Below the pieces are notes generated by a model that did no database searches, was not told the origin of the DNA, and worked only from the letters and a program-made list of their open reading frames with translations. Positions 28,777 through 38,498 of a stretch of DNA of 64,000 nt are shown piece after piece (the stretch's first letter is position 1; each line of letters begins with the position of its first letter). The DNA comes from Acidimicrobiaceae bacterium (lineage in GTDB: Bacteria; Actinomycetota; Acidimicrobiia; Acidimicrobiales; RAAP-2). Position numbers and translations under genes: made by a program. The stretch lies in NCBI GenBank assembly GCA_003133665.1, contig PKYK01000030.1, positions 33,218-97,217 of the forward strand, given 5' to 3'.

Positions 28777-29826
28777 TCACTGAACAGTGACCAGCGTTCC
28801 GATCGGTGTGTGGGGCCACAGAATCGCGGCGTGGGTGAAGGGCATCTCCACGCAACCAAGACTCTGAGGCCAGCCGTAGCTGTAGCGGATGAAGCCGTGC
28901 AGGGCGTCGCCGCCGTTGAAGTACGAGACCCATGGGATACCCGGATCGCTGTAGTGCGATCCGTTGGGGTTGGTGCCAGACATTGTTTGGGTGGTGAAGC
29001 GCAGGTACACCGGGTACGTGCCATTGTCGGTGGGCATGACGGGAATGCCGGTGTTCACGTAGGAGATGAAGGTGACCCTCCCGTTTTGGTAGAGCTTCAG
29101 AGTCTCGGGAAGACTCTTCTTCACGTAGACAACGTTGTAGCTCATCGGATCAACTTGGTGTTTTCTGGCTGCGGCGACGAGCACGTCCCAGGTCGTCGTG
29201 TCCATCGCCCCCGTCGTCGCAAGATTGTGGACGGACTGGAAGCGCATCAGAGCACCTCGAAGAATCACGTTGTTTGTTCCCACGCTCCATTGTTCCCTGA
29301 GGGCGGCTGGCAATGACCGGAATCGCCACGCGAACGACCCCCTTTGCAGTTTCGTCAGGTTCGGGACCGTCATCGTGGTCGTTGGTGCCAATGAAGTCGT
29401 CGTCGTAGACGTTGTCGACGTTGATGTTGACGTTGACGACGGAATCGTTGTCGTTGTCGTTGTCGTCGATGTCGTCGATGATGTAGTCGTTGTCGCCCTC
29501 ACCGAAGCCTTGAATGACAGGGGCAGGTATCGAAGCGCCGCGAGTATCTGGTCCTCCAGTTTGATGGAGAAGGCGACCTTCGGTATCCGGCTCGATCCGG
29601 AGCGGATCGAACATTCGCTGCGACAGCCAATGACCCCTGGAATTCGCAGTGCGTGCGGCTTCGATGGGAGCGAGTTTGACGAACGGGCAGTCGCTAACCT
29701 CTGAGCGACATCGATGACGATGGAATTTCGGCCGGCCGCGTTCGCGACCGGAGCGAAGGCCAGTAGTCCGGCCACGATCGTGCCCGCCGCCACCGTAGAG
29801 AACGTCCCGCGCTGATTCAACTTCAT
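28777..29826 (-). CDS. Secreted YkuD-type L,D-transpeptidase-like protein with Thr/Ser-rich linker (paralog B)
   Basis: Signal peptide; Thr-rich linker; HGFIRYSYGWPQSLGCVEMPF. Confidence 0.8.
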   Translation of the reverse strand: MKLNQRGTFSTVAAGTIVAGLLAFAPVANAAGRNSIVIDVAQRLATARSSNSLPSKPHALRIPGVIGCRSECSIRSGSSRIPKVAFSIKLEDQILAALRYLPLSFKASVRATTTTSSTTSTTTTTTTIPSSTSTSTSTTSTTTTSLAPTTTMTVPNLTKLQRGSFAWRFRSLPAALREQWSVGTNNVILRGALMRFQSVHNLATTGAMDTTTWDVLVAAARKHQVDPMSYNVVYVKKSLPETLKLYQNGRVTFISYVNTGIPVMPTDNGTYPVYLRFTTQTMSGTNPNGSHYSDPGIPWVSYFNGGDALHGFIRYSYGWPQSLGCVEMPFTHAAILWPHTPIGTLVTVQ

Positions 29827-30180
29827 TGGCCAAGGATACTGGGCAATAGATGTTTACTGATCCGCGGCGGGCGTCCAAGAGGGACGTCAGAACCTGAAGC
29901 GAGGGGTCGGGGAAGTGGGAGTGTCATTGGGGCCGGCGTCGTCGAATCCGTCGTCAACCATCTGGGTAGGGGTGACCTGGAGGGGCGCCACGACGCTGAA
30001 TTCGACAATCGGTGATCTGAGCGACGGCCCGTGGAAAGTGGTGCGGTTCAAGCGCCGACTCCCATTGACCGACGTCAAGACCCAGCCGGTTGCGTGTCGC
30101 TGAACGGTTGGGCCAGCTCGTGCGGGCATAACCTCTGGTTAGCGGTTCTTTCAGGTTGAGTCTTTCGCAGAGGCCTCTCC

Positions 30181-31386
30181 GTGCCAGAATCGTCCTACGA
30201 CAATCAGCAAAGTACGCCGATGAAGACTCTCTCGAAATACCATTTACACCCAGGTCCGCTACGCGTGGTCTCCTTGAGCGGTGTCCTCGCCGGACTCCTC
30301 TTGGTCATAACCCCCACCATCGCCACGTCGTCTCCGTCGTCGTCAACGACGACGTCAGCAGTTCCTCCCACCTCATCGACCACCACCACGATCCCGTCGT
30401 CGACCACCACCACCACGATCCCGTCGTCGACCACCACCACCACGGTCCCGTCGTCGACCACCACCACCACGATCCCGACAACCACCACGACGACAACCAT
30501 CCCGGGGCGATCCGATTTGCCGTGGCCGAGGCAAGGAAGCGCCGCCGTCGCTATTCCTCAACTCTCGGTCGCGGCCTCCTCGCAACCACAGTTGCGCCGG
30601 CCGATCGCCAGTCTCACCAAGATGATGACGACGTGGGTCGTGCTGCATCGACTTCCCCTGACCTACGCCCAACGCGGTCCGTGTCTCATCGTCACCGCGA
30701 ACGACGTCGCGCTCTACGACCATGACGTAGCGTCCGGCCAGTCCAACGTCAAGATTGTTCAGGGCATGACGCTGTGCGAAGGTGTCCTCTTGCGCGGACT
30801 GTTGGTCCATTCGGCTGGCGACTACGCCCAACTGCTGGCTTCGTTGATGGGTCTCAATGAGTCGCAGTTCGTCGCCATCATGAACCGCGACGCAGCTGCC
30901 CTGGGGCTGCGTCACACGCACTACGCCGACTACACGGGGATCTCGCCCGGCAACGTCTCGACCGCGCTCGAGCAGGCCATCCTCGCCGTAGACCTGATGG
31001 CCAACGAGCCGATCGTGCGGAGCATTGTCGCCCTCACCCAAGTGGCCCTGCCGGTGGCTGGCGTGGTCACGTCCTATACGCCGGACATCGGCCAATACGG
31101 TGTGATAGGAGTGAAGTCCGGATTCACCAATCCCGCCGGAGGCTGTGACGTCATGGCCATCAACGTCACCATCAACAACACGGTCATCACCACGTACGCC
31201 GTCGTGTTGGGCCAGCACGGTGCGAATCCGCTGGCGCTGGCCGGTCAGGCCGCCCTGACGCTCTCACGCAGGCTTCGTTCGTCGCTCCGGGTCGTTGCCA
31301 CCCCGTCGGGTAGGAGCGTCACGTGGGCTGGCTGGCGCGGCGATCTCGCAACCCCGTCGACGCCCGCCATCGCGAAAGCTCCATGA
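30181..31386 (+). CDS. D-alanyl-D-alanine carboxypeptidase family (PBP5-like) with Thr/Ser/Pro repeat linker
   Basis: SLTKMMT (SxxK), GVKSGFTNPAGGCDV (KTG equivalent KSG). Confidence 0.82.
   Translation: MPESSYDNQQSTPMKTLSKYHLHPGPLRVVSLSGVLAGLLLVITPTIATSSPSSSTTTSAVPPTSSTTTTIPSSTTTTTIPSSTTTTTVPSSTTTTTIPTTTTTTTIPGRSDLPWPRQGSAAVAIPQLSVAASSQPQLRRPIASLTKMMTTWVVLHRLPLTYAQRGPCLIVTANDVALYDHDVASGQSNVKIVQGMTLCEGVLLRGLLVHSAGDYAQLLASLMGLNESQFVAIMNRDAAALGLRHTHYADYTGISPGNVSTALEQAILAVDLMANEPIVRSIVALTQVALPVAGVVTSYTPDIGQYGVIGVKSGFTNPAGGCDVMAINVTINNTVITTYAVVLGQHGANPLALAGQAALTLSRRLRSSLRVVATPSGRSVTWAGWRGDLATPSTPAIAKAP
30380..30500 (+). repeat. 27-bp tandem repeat encoding (I/V)PSSTTTTT linker
   Basis: ATCCCGTCGTCGACCACCACCACCACG repeated about 4 times within the carboxypeptidase CDS. 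Confidence 0.9.
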
Positions 31387-31479
31387 AGTCGTTGGCATTG
31401 GGCCGCCAGCGCCTACGAACGAGAGCCGCGGGCGATCATTCCGGGCTTGGCTGACGATCCGTTCCGGTAAAGGCCTCAG

Positions 31480-32511
31480 CTAGCGGTAGTGACGGCGGCG
31501 CTTGCGGGTATTGGTGAGCACCGAAGGTGCCCACCCGGCGTCCTCGGAGTTTACATTCGTTCCCGGCGCCACAATCTGGTCGATGCGGTCGAGCACCTCA
31601 GGCTCCAGGCGGACTGCCGGTGCGGTCAGTTGGGATTCCAGTTGCTCCATGGTGCGAGGTCCGATGATGGCGGCACTGATCGCGGGGTGTTCGAGGACGA
31701 AGGCCAGGGCCAGTTCGATCAGGCTCAGGCCGGCATCGTCGGCCACGCTCGCCAGTTGCGTGACGGCTTCGAGTTTGCGCTGGTTGCCCGGCAAACTGAG
31801 GTCGTAACGAGCGGGAATCCGCGCGGCGCGACGGCTGACGTTCTCCTTGCCTGCGCCGAATCTTCCCGACAGCCAACCACCGGCCAGCGGGCTCCATGGA
31901 ATGACGCCCATCCCGTAGGACTGGGCGACCGGCAGCACGTCACGCTCAATTCCCCGCACCAGGATTGAGTAGGGAGGCTGTTCGGTTCTGAATCGCTCGC
32001 GCCCGCGTCGCTCGGCGACCCATTGGGCTTCGACGATCTGCTCGGCGGGAAACGTCGAACTGCCAAAGGCGCGTATCTTGCCCGCGTGGACGAGGTCGCT
32101 CAACGCCCCGAGCGTCTCGTCGATGTCGGTTGACTCGTCGGGTCGATGAATCTGGTAGAGGTCGATGTAGTCAACGCCGAGTCGGCGCAGGCTGTTCTCG
32201 CACCCGGCGATGATCCAGCGGCGCGAGTTCCCTTGCGCGTTGGGATCATCGCCCATGTTGCCGTGAACTTTCGTCGCCAGCACCACGCGCGAGCGATCGA
32301 TCGTCGCCAGGGCCTTGCCGACGATGACTTCGGACTCGCCCTGGGAGTAGACGTCCGCGGTGTCGATGAAGTTGATTCCGGCGTCGAGGGCACGATGGAT
32401 GATGCGGACCGAGTCATCGTGGTCCGGATTGCCCCAGGCCCCAAACATCATCGCGCCCAGGCAGAGCGGGCTTACTTTGATACCGGTGCGACCAAGAGTG
32501 TGAAGATCCAT
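31480..32511 (-). CDS. Aldo/keto reductase
   Basis: MDLHTLGRTGIKVSPLCLGAMMFG, GINFIDTADVYSQGESE, YIDLYQIHRPD. Confidence 0.95.
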   Translation of the reverse strand: MDLHTLGRTGIKVSPLCLGAMMFGAWGNPDHDDSVRIIHRALDAGINFIDTADVYSQGESEVIVGKALATIDRSRVVLATKVHGNMGDDPNAQGNSRRWIIAGCENSLRRLGVDYIDLYQIHRPDESTDIDETLGALSDLVHAGKIRAFGSSTFPAEQIVEAQWVAERRGRERFRTEQPPYSILVRGIERDVLPVAQSYGMGVIPWSPLAGGWLSGRFGAGKENVSRRAARIPARYDLSLPGNQRKLEAVTQLASVADDAGLSLIELALAFVLEHPAISAAIIGPRTMEQLESQLTAPAVRLEPEVLDRIDQIVAPGTNVNSEDAGWAPSVLTNTRKRRRHYR

Positions 32512-32660
32512 GGGGCAACCTTATGACCCTTTAGCGCCGATTGCCCATGAGATTCTCAAGGCGCTCTTCCCGTTCTCGGAGATCGACCAGTGACGGCCGA
32601 TGGCCATTCTCCGCACCTTCGACCTCCATGGGAGTGGAGGGCGGCGACAGTCGTTCGGCG

Positions 32661-33461
32661 TCAGACGCCGAGGCTTCCCCGAGCTGCCTTCTCGAAGAGG
32701 CGAAAGGGCAAGAGTCTCTTCCCGATGAGGCCGAAACGCTCGTCAAACTTGCCCACCGACACCCGCCGGGGGGCTCGTCGAGCGTCTAGAACGCGCTCGA
32801 CCAACTGGGCGACGTCCTCGGGGGTGGCGCCGTATTCCTCGCCGCGCTCCATCTTGGCGATGGCCTTCTCGCGGGCACCGGCGTAGGGGTCATCGGGAGG
32901 GACGGACACGGTGCGTCGGTTGATCGTGAAGTCCGTCTTGAAGTTCCCGGGCTCTACGAGCGTGACCTGGACATTGAAGGGCTCGACCTCGTACGCCAGT
33001 GACTCACCGTATCCTTCGAGGGCGAACTTGCTGGCGCTGTAGAACGATTGGAAGGGGATGCCGATAACGCCCCCGATCGAACTCACCAGGACAATGCGGC
33101 CACCCCTCTCTTGTCGTAGTGCCGGCAGCGTCGCGTTCACGACGCGAACGGCGCCCCAGAAATTGGTCTCCATCTGGGCTTGGGCATCGGCAATCGGCGT
33201 CTGCTCCGCCGACCCGGCGAGTCCCCACCCGGCGCACGCCAGCAGTGCGTCGATCTGGCCGTGCTCGGAGAGGACATCTCCGACGCCCTGGTTCACCGAG
33301 GCCTCGTTGTCGACGTCCATGGTCAATCCTCGCCACGAGCCGCTCGAGGTGCCGCGGCGACTCGCGCCGATGACGGTCCAGCCGGACTGCTGAAGCCGGT
33401 CGGCGCACGCGCGACCCAGCCCAGCCGACGCGCCAGTTACCAGGATCACTTTCTTGCTCAT
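32661..33461 (-). CDS. Short-chain dehydrogenase/reductase
   Basis: MSKKVILVTGASAGLGRACADRLQ, YSASKFALEGYGESLAYE. Confidence 0.92.
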   Translation of the reverse strand: MSKKVILVTGASAGLGRACADRLQQSGWTVIGASRRGTSSGSWRGLTMDVDNEASVNQGVGDVLSEHGQIDALLACAGWGLAGSAEQTPIADAQAQMETNFWGAVRVVNATLPALRQERGGRIVLVSSIGGVIGIPFQSFYSASKFALEGYGESLAYEVEPFNVQVTLVEPGNFKTDFTINRRTVSVPPDDPYAGAREKAIAKMERGEEYGATPEDVAQLVERVLDARRAPRRVSVGKFDERFGLIGKRLLPFRLFEKAARGSLGV

Positions 33462-33646
33462 GACGCCAACTCTTACCCATCGGTGCCGAGGCGTCAAGAC
33501 GTAGAAGGTCCGGCGACTGCTGGGACCAGTTCGTCTGGAGAGTCGTGCGCATCGATTCGGGTCGGCCAGCGGACTTTCGAATGAAGTGCGGTATTTTGTT
33601 AGGCGATGGCGTCGCACATGTCACAAGAGGCTGCAAAGGTAGATCC

Positions 33647-34309
33647 GTGGTGAAGAAGATTCTCCAAGTGCCCGAACTGATGGTGGGCTTTGACACGGAA
33701 ACCACCGGCCTCGACGTCGCCTCGGAGCAGGCGATATCGTACGGATTCTGCGTCTACCGCTTTGGTCGTCCGGTTCGCAGCGAACATTTCTACGTGGTAC
33801 CGGACCGACCCATTGCGCCAGCGGCACGAAGGGTCCACGGCCTCTCGGTTGAGGACATAGAGGCAAGACGGTCGACTGAAGAGGTCCTCTCGGTTGAGGC
33901 CGGTCTGACTCGCGCGGTGAAGTTTCTGCGCGAGTATCACCAATTGGGCGCATACTTCGTGGGCGCAAACGTCGTGCGATTTGACTTGGAGATGCTGCGT
34001 CGCAGCGCCCAATCAGTACTCGGGAACTCTCTCAGCGGTAGAGATTTCGACATTTCACTGTTGCGGACAATCGACGTCATTGAACACGATCTCGTCATTG
34101 AGCCGAGCCGCGAACTTCGTCCGCGGCGAGGGCTGGAGTTCCTCTGTGCCCACTACGGCGTCGAGCCGGGCAAGCATCACGCGCTCAATGACGCTCGTGC
34201 CACCGTGGAGGTGTTCATCGAGCAAGTGATTCGCAACAACGCCGGGCAGATGGCCTTGGACCTGATGACATGCGTGGCCGAACTCGACGAATCGATCGAA
34301 ACGCGCTAG
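33647..34309 (+). CDS. DnaQ-like 3'-5' exonuclease
   Basis: GFDTETTGLDV (Exo I), FVGANVVRFDLEML (Exo II), HHALNDARATVEVF (Exo III). Confidence 0.9.
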   Translation: MVKKILQVPELMVGFDTETTGLDVASEQAISYGFCVYRFGRPVRSEHFYVVPDRPIAPAARRVHGLSVEDIEARRSTEEVLSVEAGLTRAVKFLREYHQLGAYFVGANVVRFDLEMLRRSAQSVLGNSLSGRDFDISLLRTIDVIEHDLVIEPSRELRPRRGLEFLCAHYGVEPGKHHALNDARATVEVFIEQVIRNNAGQMALDLMTCVAELDESIETR

Positions 34310-34365
34310 AGAACCGAGTTCGAGGTTTTCTACTTTCTCGTTGGGTGGTAAGGTGGCACCCTTAG

Positions 34366-34439
34366 GGGCCGTTGGCGCAGTCTGGTAGCGCACTTGCATG
34401 ACACGCAAGGGGTCACAGGTTCAAGTCCTGTACGGCCCA
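34366..34439 (+). tRNA. tRNA-Val (GAC)
   Basis: Acceptor GGGCCGT/ACGGCCC, anticodon arm CTTGC-ATGACAC-GCAAG, T-arm ACAGGTTCAAGTCCTGT. Confidence 0.95.
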
Positions 34440-34802
34440 CTATTGTCCGAGATACTCGGCGTCTCGATGTCGGCCCACTGCTATTTTTAAAGGGTTTTCG
34501 TGGCATGGTCGCGTCCAATCCCCGTCAGATACTCGAGTATCTTGGACGATTCGTCGAATAACTCGGACGATTGCCGGTGCACCGCACTGGCTGCACCGCT
34601 CTGCACACCCTTCTCCTCGCGTGCTCGTTGGTTCCCGGACCCGGGCATGGGGCGGACCCGGCCGTGCAGCCCCGGTGCGTGATGGTGCAACTCTCCCAAG
34701 CCTGAACCCGTCGCGCCGTAAAACACGGCGACTGTCCCTCGTGGCAAATCGGCACCGTACTCCCTGGCTCGGCGATCGTCGCCGCGCCAAGGAGGAACTG
34801 AC

Positions 34803-35159
34803 ATGACTGAGACTCTGTATCTCACCCGACAGGAGGCGGCGGAGGTCTGCGGATGCTCGGTCGACACGCTGCGCCGTGACGAACGAGCGGGCCGGCTGCC
34901 CAATCGTCGTGCGCGCGCCGACGGCGTCGTCGAGATCGCCACCGCGGACCTCGTAGCGTGTGGTCGCCTCGACCCGTTCGGTGCTACCGCGCCGTTGCAC
35001 GACATCGCTACGAAGGGCCGAACGGAGCGCGAACTCGCCGACGCCCGACACTGGCTCGCGGTGAAAGACGTGCAGATCGACGCGTTCGGTCTTCGCGCCA
35101 AGTCCGCAGACGAGGAGATCGCCTTTCTTCGCAGCATCCTTAGACAGCGGGCCAGCTGA
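34803..35159 (+). CDS. Excisionase/MerR-like HTH protein
   Basis: LYLTRQEAAEVCGCSVDTLRRDERAGRLPNRR; stop overlaps integrase start. Confidence 0.75.
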   Translation: MTETLYLTRQEAAEVCGCSVDTLRRDERAGRLPNRRARADGVVEIATADLVACGRLDPFGATAPLHDIATKGRTERELADARHWLAVKDVQIDAFGLRAKSADEEIAFLRSILRQRAS

Positions 35160-37129
35160 TGGGAAAGCCCCGCACTGGATCAGTGCTCCCGCGTGGCGAC
35201 CTCTGGCGCGCCAGTGTGCCTCGCCTCGACGATCCGAAGAGGCGCCTGGAGACGACCTTCGCGATAGAAGCCGACGGCTGGGCTTGGGTGAGGGACCAGC
35301 TGGAGCGGCTCGCTCGAGGGCTCGCACCCGTCCTGCCCGTGCGTGAGACGGTGGCGATTACCGGCGACGTCGAGGTGACCCAAACGTCCTTCGCCGCCGT
35401 CGGCTGGGCCTGGTACCGCGAGCGCTACGAAGAACTCGAGCGTGCCGGCGCCGATCGAGCCTCCGATATCTATCGCGACGTGAAGTTGCACCTCGTTCCC
35501 GCCTTCGCAGATCTCTTCGAGTGCGACCTGAAGAAGGGGCGCCAGCGGATCGTCGACTGGCTGCGAGCCATGTCGGGTAGGAAGCCCCTCACTCCGGACT
35601 CGCCGTACGTGCCGGACGCAAAAGGCTACGCGCAGTCGACGGTCACCGGGATGCTGTGGATCATGCGCGAGATCATCGCTCACGCTGGCAGCGTGGGGAT
35701 TGACGTACCCGACTTCATAGCGGGCAAGACGATTGTCGCGCTCGAACCCGTGGGCCGCACCGGTCGAAAGGCGGTCCTCGTCACGCTCGGCGAAACCGCT
35801 CGTCTGGCGTCGCATCTGCAGATCATCCATCAGTACGTCCTGTGGACCCTTCGACTCACGGGCATGCGGATCTCCGAGGCCTACGGAGTGATCGTGAAGA
35901 ACTTCTTCGTCGACGAGGACGGCGACGGCTTCATCCTCGCCCGTGACCAAGGCGGCAAGGCCTTCGGTCAGCGCGAGAACGACGGAACGACAACGACGGT
36001 CCACCACAAGGAGGGGGGCAAGACCGACGCGGCCTACCGGCTCATCGCCCTGCCGAGGCCACTGACCGAGATGGTCCAGGTGATCATCGCCACCTACCAC
36101 ACCGACGCCGACGGGCGCATTGACGTCGACGCCCGGCTCGTGCCCACGATTCGTTCTAGCAAAGGCGGACAGGACGGCTTTCGCAGCGCGCTGAAGACTG
36201 CCGCCCAGGAGATTGGTGCCTTCACCGACGACGAGGAACTCGAGATGATGGTGGTGTGCCACGACCTGCGCAAGTCCTACGCCACTGACCTGGCGTGGAA
36301 CGACGAGATCAGTGGACTGCTCGCTCGACGCATCCTGGGACATCGGGCCGGTTCGGACGTCTTCGACCTCGTTTACACGCTCGACACGCGACTGAAGAAG
36401 TACCTGGCGCCGGTGGCGCGGGCGCTAGAGGCCGACCTCGCCGATGCCGCAATCGCCACACTCATGGTGGCGTGCGCGCTCCGTCCCCTCTACGGCACGT
36501 CCCAGGAGCCCGAGGTGATCGGCGCGATCAACAGCCGACTCGAAGCGGCCGGTTGGCAGGTGGAAGCGGACGAGAGCAACATCAACATCGCTCAGGTCGC
36601 CGCACTGCTCGGATTGACCGAGAAGGCGGCGCGCCATCTGATGGGTGACACGATTCCCGGCGTCAAGACCTCGAAGGGTTGGCGGGTCGATATCGACGAC
36701 GTCCTGGCCTATCGCGATCGCTTCGAGGGGAAGTGGCTACTCCGCGAAGTGGCCAGTGACATCGGCGTCTCGTACCAGGAGGTGTACCGCATGCTCGGGT
36801 TCCTCGAGATCACTCCCGCTCGCGATTCGTACGACGATCGCGTGCTGGTCTTGTCCAGTGAGCAGGCGGAGCAGGTCGTCGAGGAGTTCGCGCGAATTGC
36901 GGCGTTGGAGCAGCGCGCCGTCAAACGGGGCCGTGCGGCCGAGATCCTCGGAGTGACGGCCTCTACCGTCGGGCATCTCTTTGACCGGGGCCAAATCGTC
37001 GGGGATCCCCAGACGGACGCGAGCGGGGCGATGTACTTCACTCTCGATTCAATCGGACGCGAGCTTTCGAAGCGTCAGCGCCGAGGCCGGCGTCCACGCC
37101 CGCGGGGCAACTCGAAGGAGTCGGTCTAG
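35159..37129 (+). CDS. Tyrosine integrase with HTH-rich C-terminal extension
   Basis: RLTGMRISEA, CHDLRKSYATDL, RRILGHRAGSDVFDLVYTL; C-terminus with three HTH-like modules; beside tRNA-Val. Confidence 0.88.
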   Translation: MGKPRTGSVLPRGDLWRASVPRLDDPKRRLETTFAIEADGWAWVRDQLERLARGLAPVLPVRETVAITGDVEVTQTSFAAVGWAWYRERYEELERAGADRASDIYRDVKLHLVPAFADLFECDLKKGRQRIVDWLRAMSGRKPLTPDSPYVPDAKGYAQSTVTGMLWIMREIIAHAGSVGIDVPDFIAGKTIVALEPVGRTGRKAVLVTLGETARLASHLQIIHQYVLWTLRLTGMRISEAYGVIVKNFFVDEDGDGFILARDQGGKAFGQRENDGTTTTVHHKEGGKTDAAYRLIALPRPLTEMVQVIIATYHTDADGRIDVDARLVPTIRSSKGGQDGFRSALKTAAQEIGAFTDDEELEMMVVCHDLRKSYATDLAWNDEISGLLARRILGHRAGSDVFDLVYTLDTRLKKYLAPVARALEADLADAAIATLMVACALRPLYGTSQEPEVIGAINSRLEAAGWQVEADESNINIAQVAALLGLTEKAARHLMGDTIPGVKTSKGWRVDIDDVLAYRDRFEGKWLLREVASDIGVSYQEVYRMLGFLEITPARDSYDDRVLVLSSEQAEQVVEEFARIAALEQRAVKRGRAAEILGVTASTVGHLFDRGQIVGDPQTDASGAMYFTLDSIGRELSKRQRRGRRPRPRGNSKESV

Positions 37130-37336
37130 GCCGTCGATACCTACTCACATGAACGCCGTGTCGATCGCGTCACGTGTGACGGGCCCAATCGCTAGGGGAG
37201 AACGCGCATCGAGAACAGTCACACGGAGTTGCCGACGCTTCACTTGTAGCGTTGACCAGAAATCTCGTTCGGCAGCCCCGTGAGAAGCGGACCCCTTGCC
37301 TCTTGACGAACGTGTCTCATATTGATAGCGACAGCG

Positions 37337-37366
37337 GCGGAGGGGTGGCACAAGCCACCCCTCCGC
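37337..37366. terminator. Perfect 13-bp hairpin between integrase and convergent small ORF
   Basis: GCGGAGGGGTGGC-ACAA-GCCACCCCTCCGC. Confidence 0.65.
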
Positions 37367-37417
37367 CCAACATCGTCACGAGCAATTGCCCTAGTGGGTC
37401 AAGACCCACGTCGACGC

Positions 37418-37687
37418 TCAATATGCTCCGCCATAGTGCTTCTCAGCTCCGTTGGAGCAGGCGAACCCAAGGGGGTCTTGGGCCTTCCAGTAATCGAAGT
37501 CATCCTTGGTCATGAACTCCTCCGCGAGGTGAAGTGCTTGATTGCCCTCCTCGGCTGTCATCAAGTACGCGTAGTCATACGAATGCTCAAGGAGTGCCTC
37601 ATGCTCGTCGTCATCGCGCGACCTCATTGCTTTGCCGTACGCCATCGCCATCATTAGCTGATTTTCTGTTGCATTGTTCTTGTCCAT
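37418..37687 (-). CDS. Hypothetical 89-aa acidic protein
   Basis: Plausible composition, AAAGGA-like RBS upstream of ATG, terminator-like hairpin downstream. Confidence 0.55.
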   Translation of the reverse strand: MDKNNATENQLMMAMAYGKAMRSRDDDEHEALLEHSYDYAYLMTAEEGNQALHLAEEFMTKDDFDYWKAQDPLGFACSNGAEKHYGGAY

Positions 37688-38498
37688 CGGGATGTCCTTT
37701 CAGTCAGACGGGCCTTGTTGCCCGCCCGATCAGCGAGACGAGTACGGTTGCCCGACCCACTGATGTCCTTTACGGTCCGCCTCTTGGCCATTTGTCGCGA
37801 GAAACTTTCTAAGAATTACATAAGAGCCCATTCATTCGACCAAAACCCTTCTGAGTTATGACCAAAGTTGCCGAATTACCCAGTCCCAGGTAGTTGTCAT
37901 GAATTCAATTGTCCTGACCCGAGCGTTCCTTGCAATCGGGGCATTTCCACTCTTGTTACGAAGATCATCGCTCACGCGGGCAGCGGGGGACAGTTAAGAA
38001 GCGACTGCACGAAACTGAGCCACTCGTCACAGTGACGGCGAGTGACATGACCAAAGAAGCCCTCCTCAAACCCACAAGAATGTGGCGTCCATTGAATCGC
38101 AAGATTCTCGTCAAAGGAAGACACATCTCCGATTTTCGCCGTCTCATTCGGCTCGAAGCTCGTGCCGCTCTTCAATCAGTGGCCAACTTTCGATGTCGAG
38201 ACCACTGTGGTGAGCGAGTTCGCACAGTTGAATCAGTTGAACCGCTGGGCACGACTGCTTGCAAGAGGTTTCGTTGCGATCATCGCGCTGACCAGTTGAG
38301 CTCACCCCCTGACGGCGCCTTTCCCTCGCTAGCTGTGGAGATGTCGCTGCCGCGATTCGCTGAGTCCAGCAGTCGCCAAATGAGAAGGGAGGCCGTGCTG
38401 CCCAAGTCGTGAATGGAACACGCAGTAGTTGAATCGATGTCCAGATGTCCAGATGTCCATGAGATGTGGTCGAGATGTACCAACCCTGAAAGGGAATC

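Noticed and set aside
29380-29490. GTCGTTGTCGTT low-complexity tract
   Set aside because: Reverse complement of the Thr-rich linker in paralog B of the L,D-transpeptidase-like gene
30380-30500. Regular repeats resembling a CRISPR-like array
   Set aside because: 27-bp in-frame tandem repeat encoding a Ser/Thr/Pro linker, no spacers
34440-35327. 295-aa minus-strand ORF
   Set aside because: Antisense to xis/int start and palindrome region, Arg-rich shadow ORF
35180-36343. 387-aa minus-strand ORF
   Set aside because: Shadow of the integrase gene in high-GC sequence
37930-38412. 160-aa plus-strand ORF
   Set aside because: Low-quality composition and contains integrase relic sequence; probably noncoding
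38436-38478. CRISPR interpretation of GATGTCCA repeats
   Set aside because: Unit only 8 bp with no spacers
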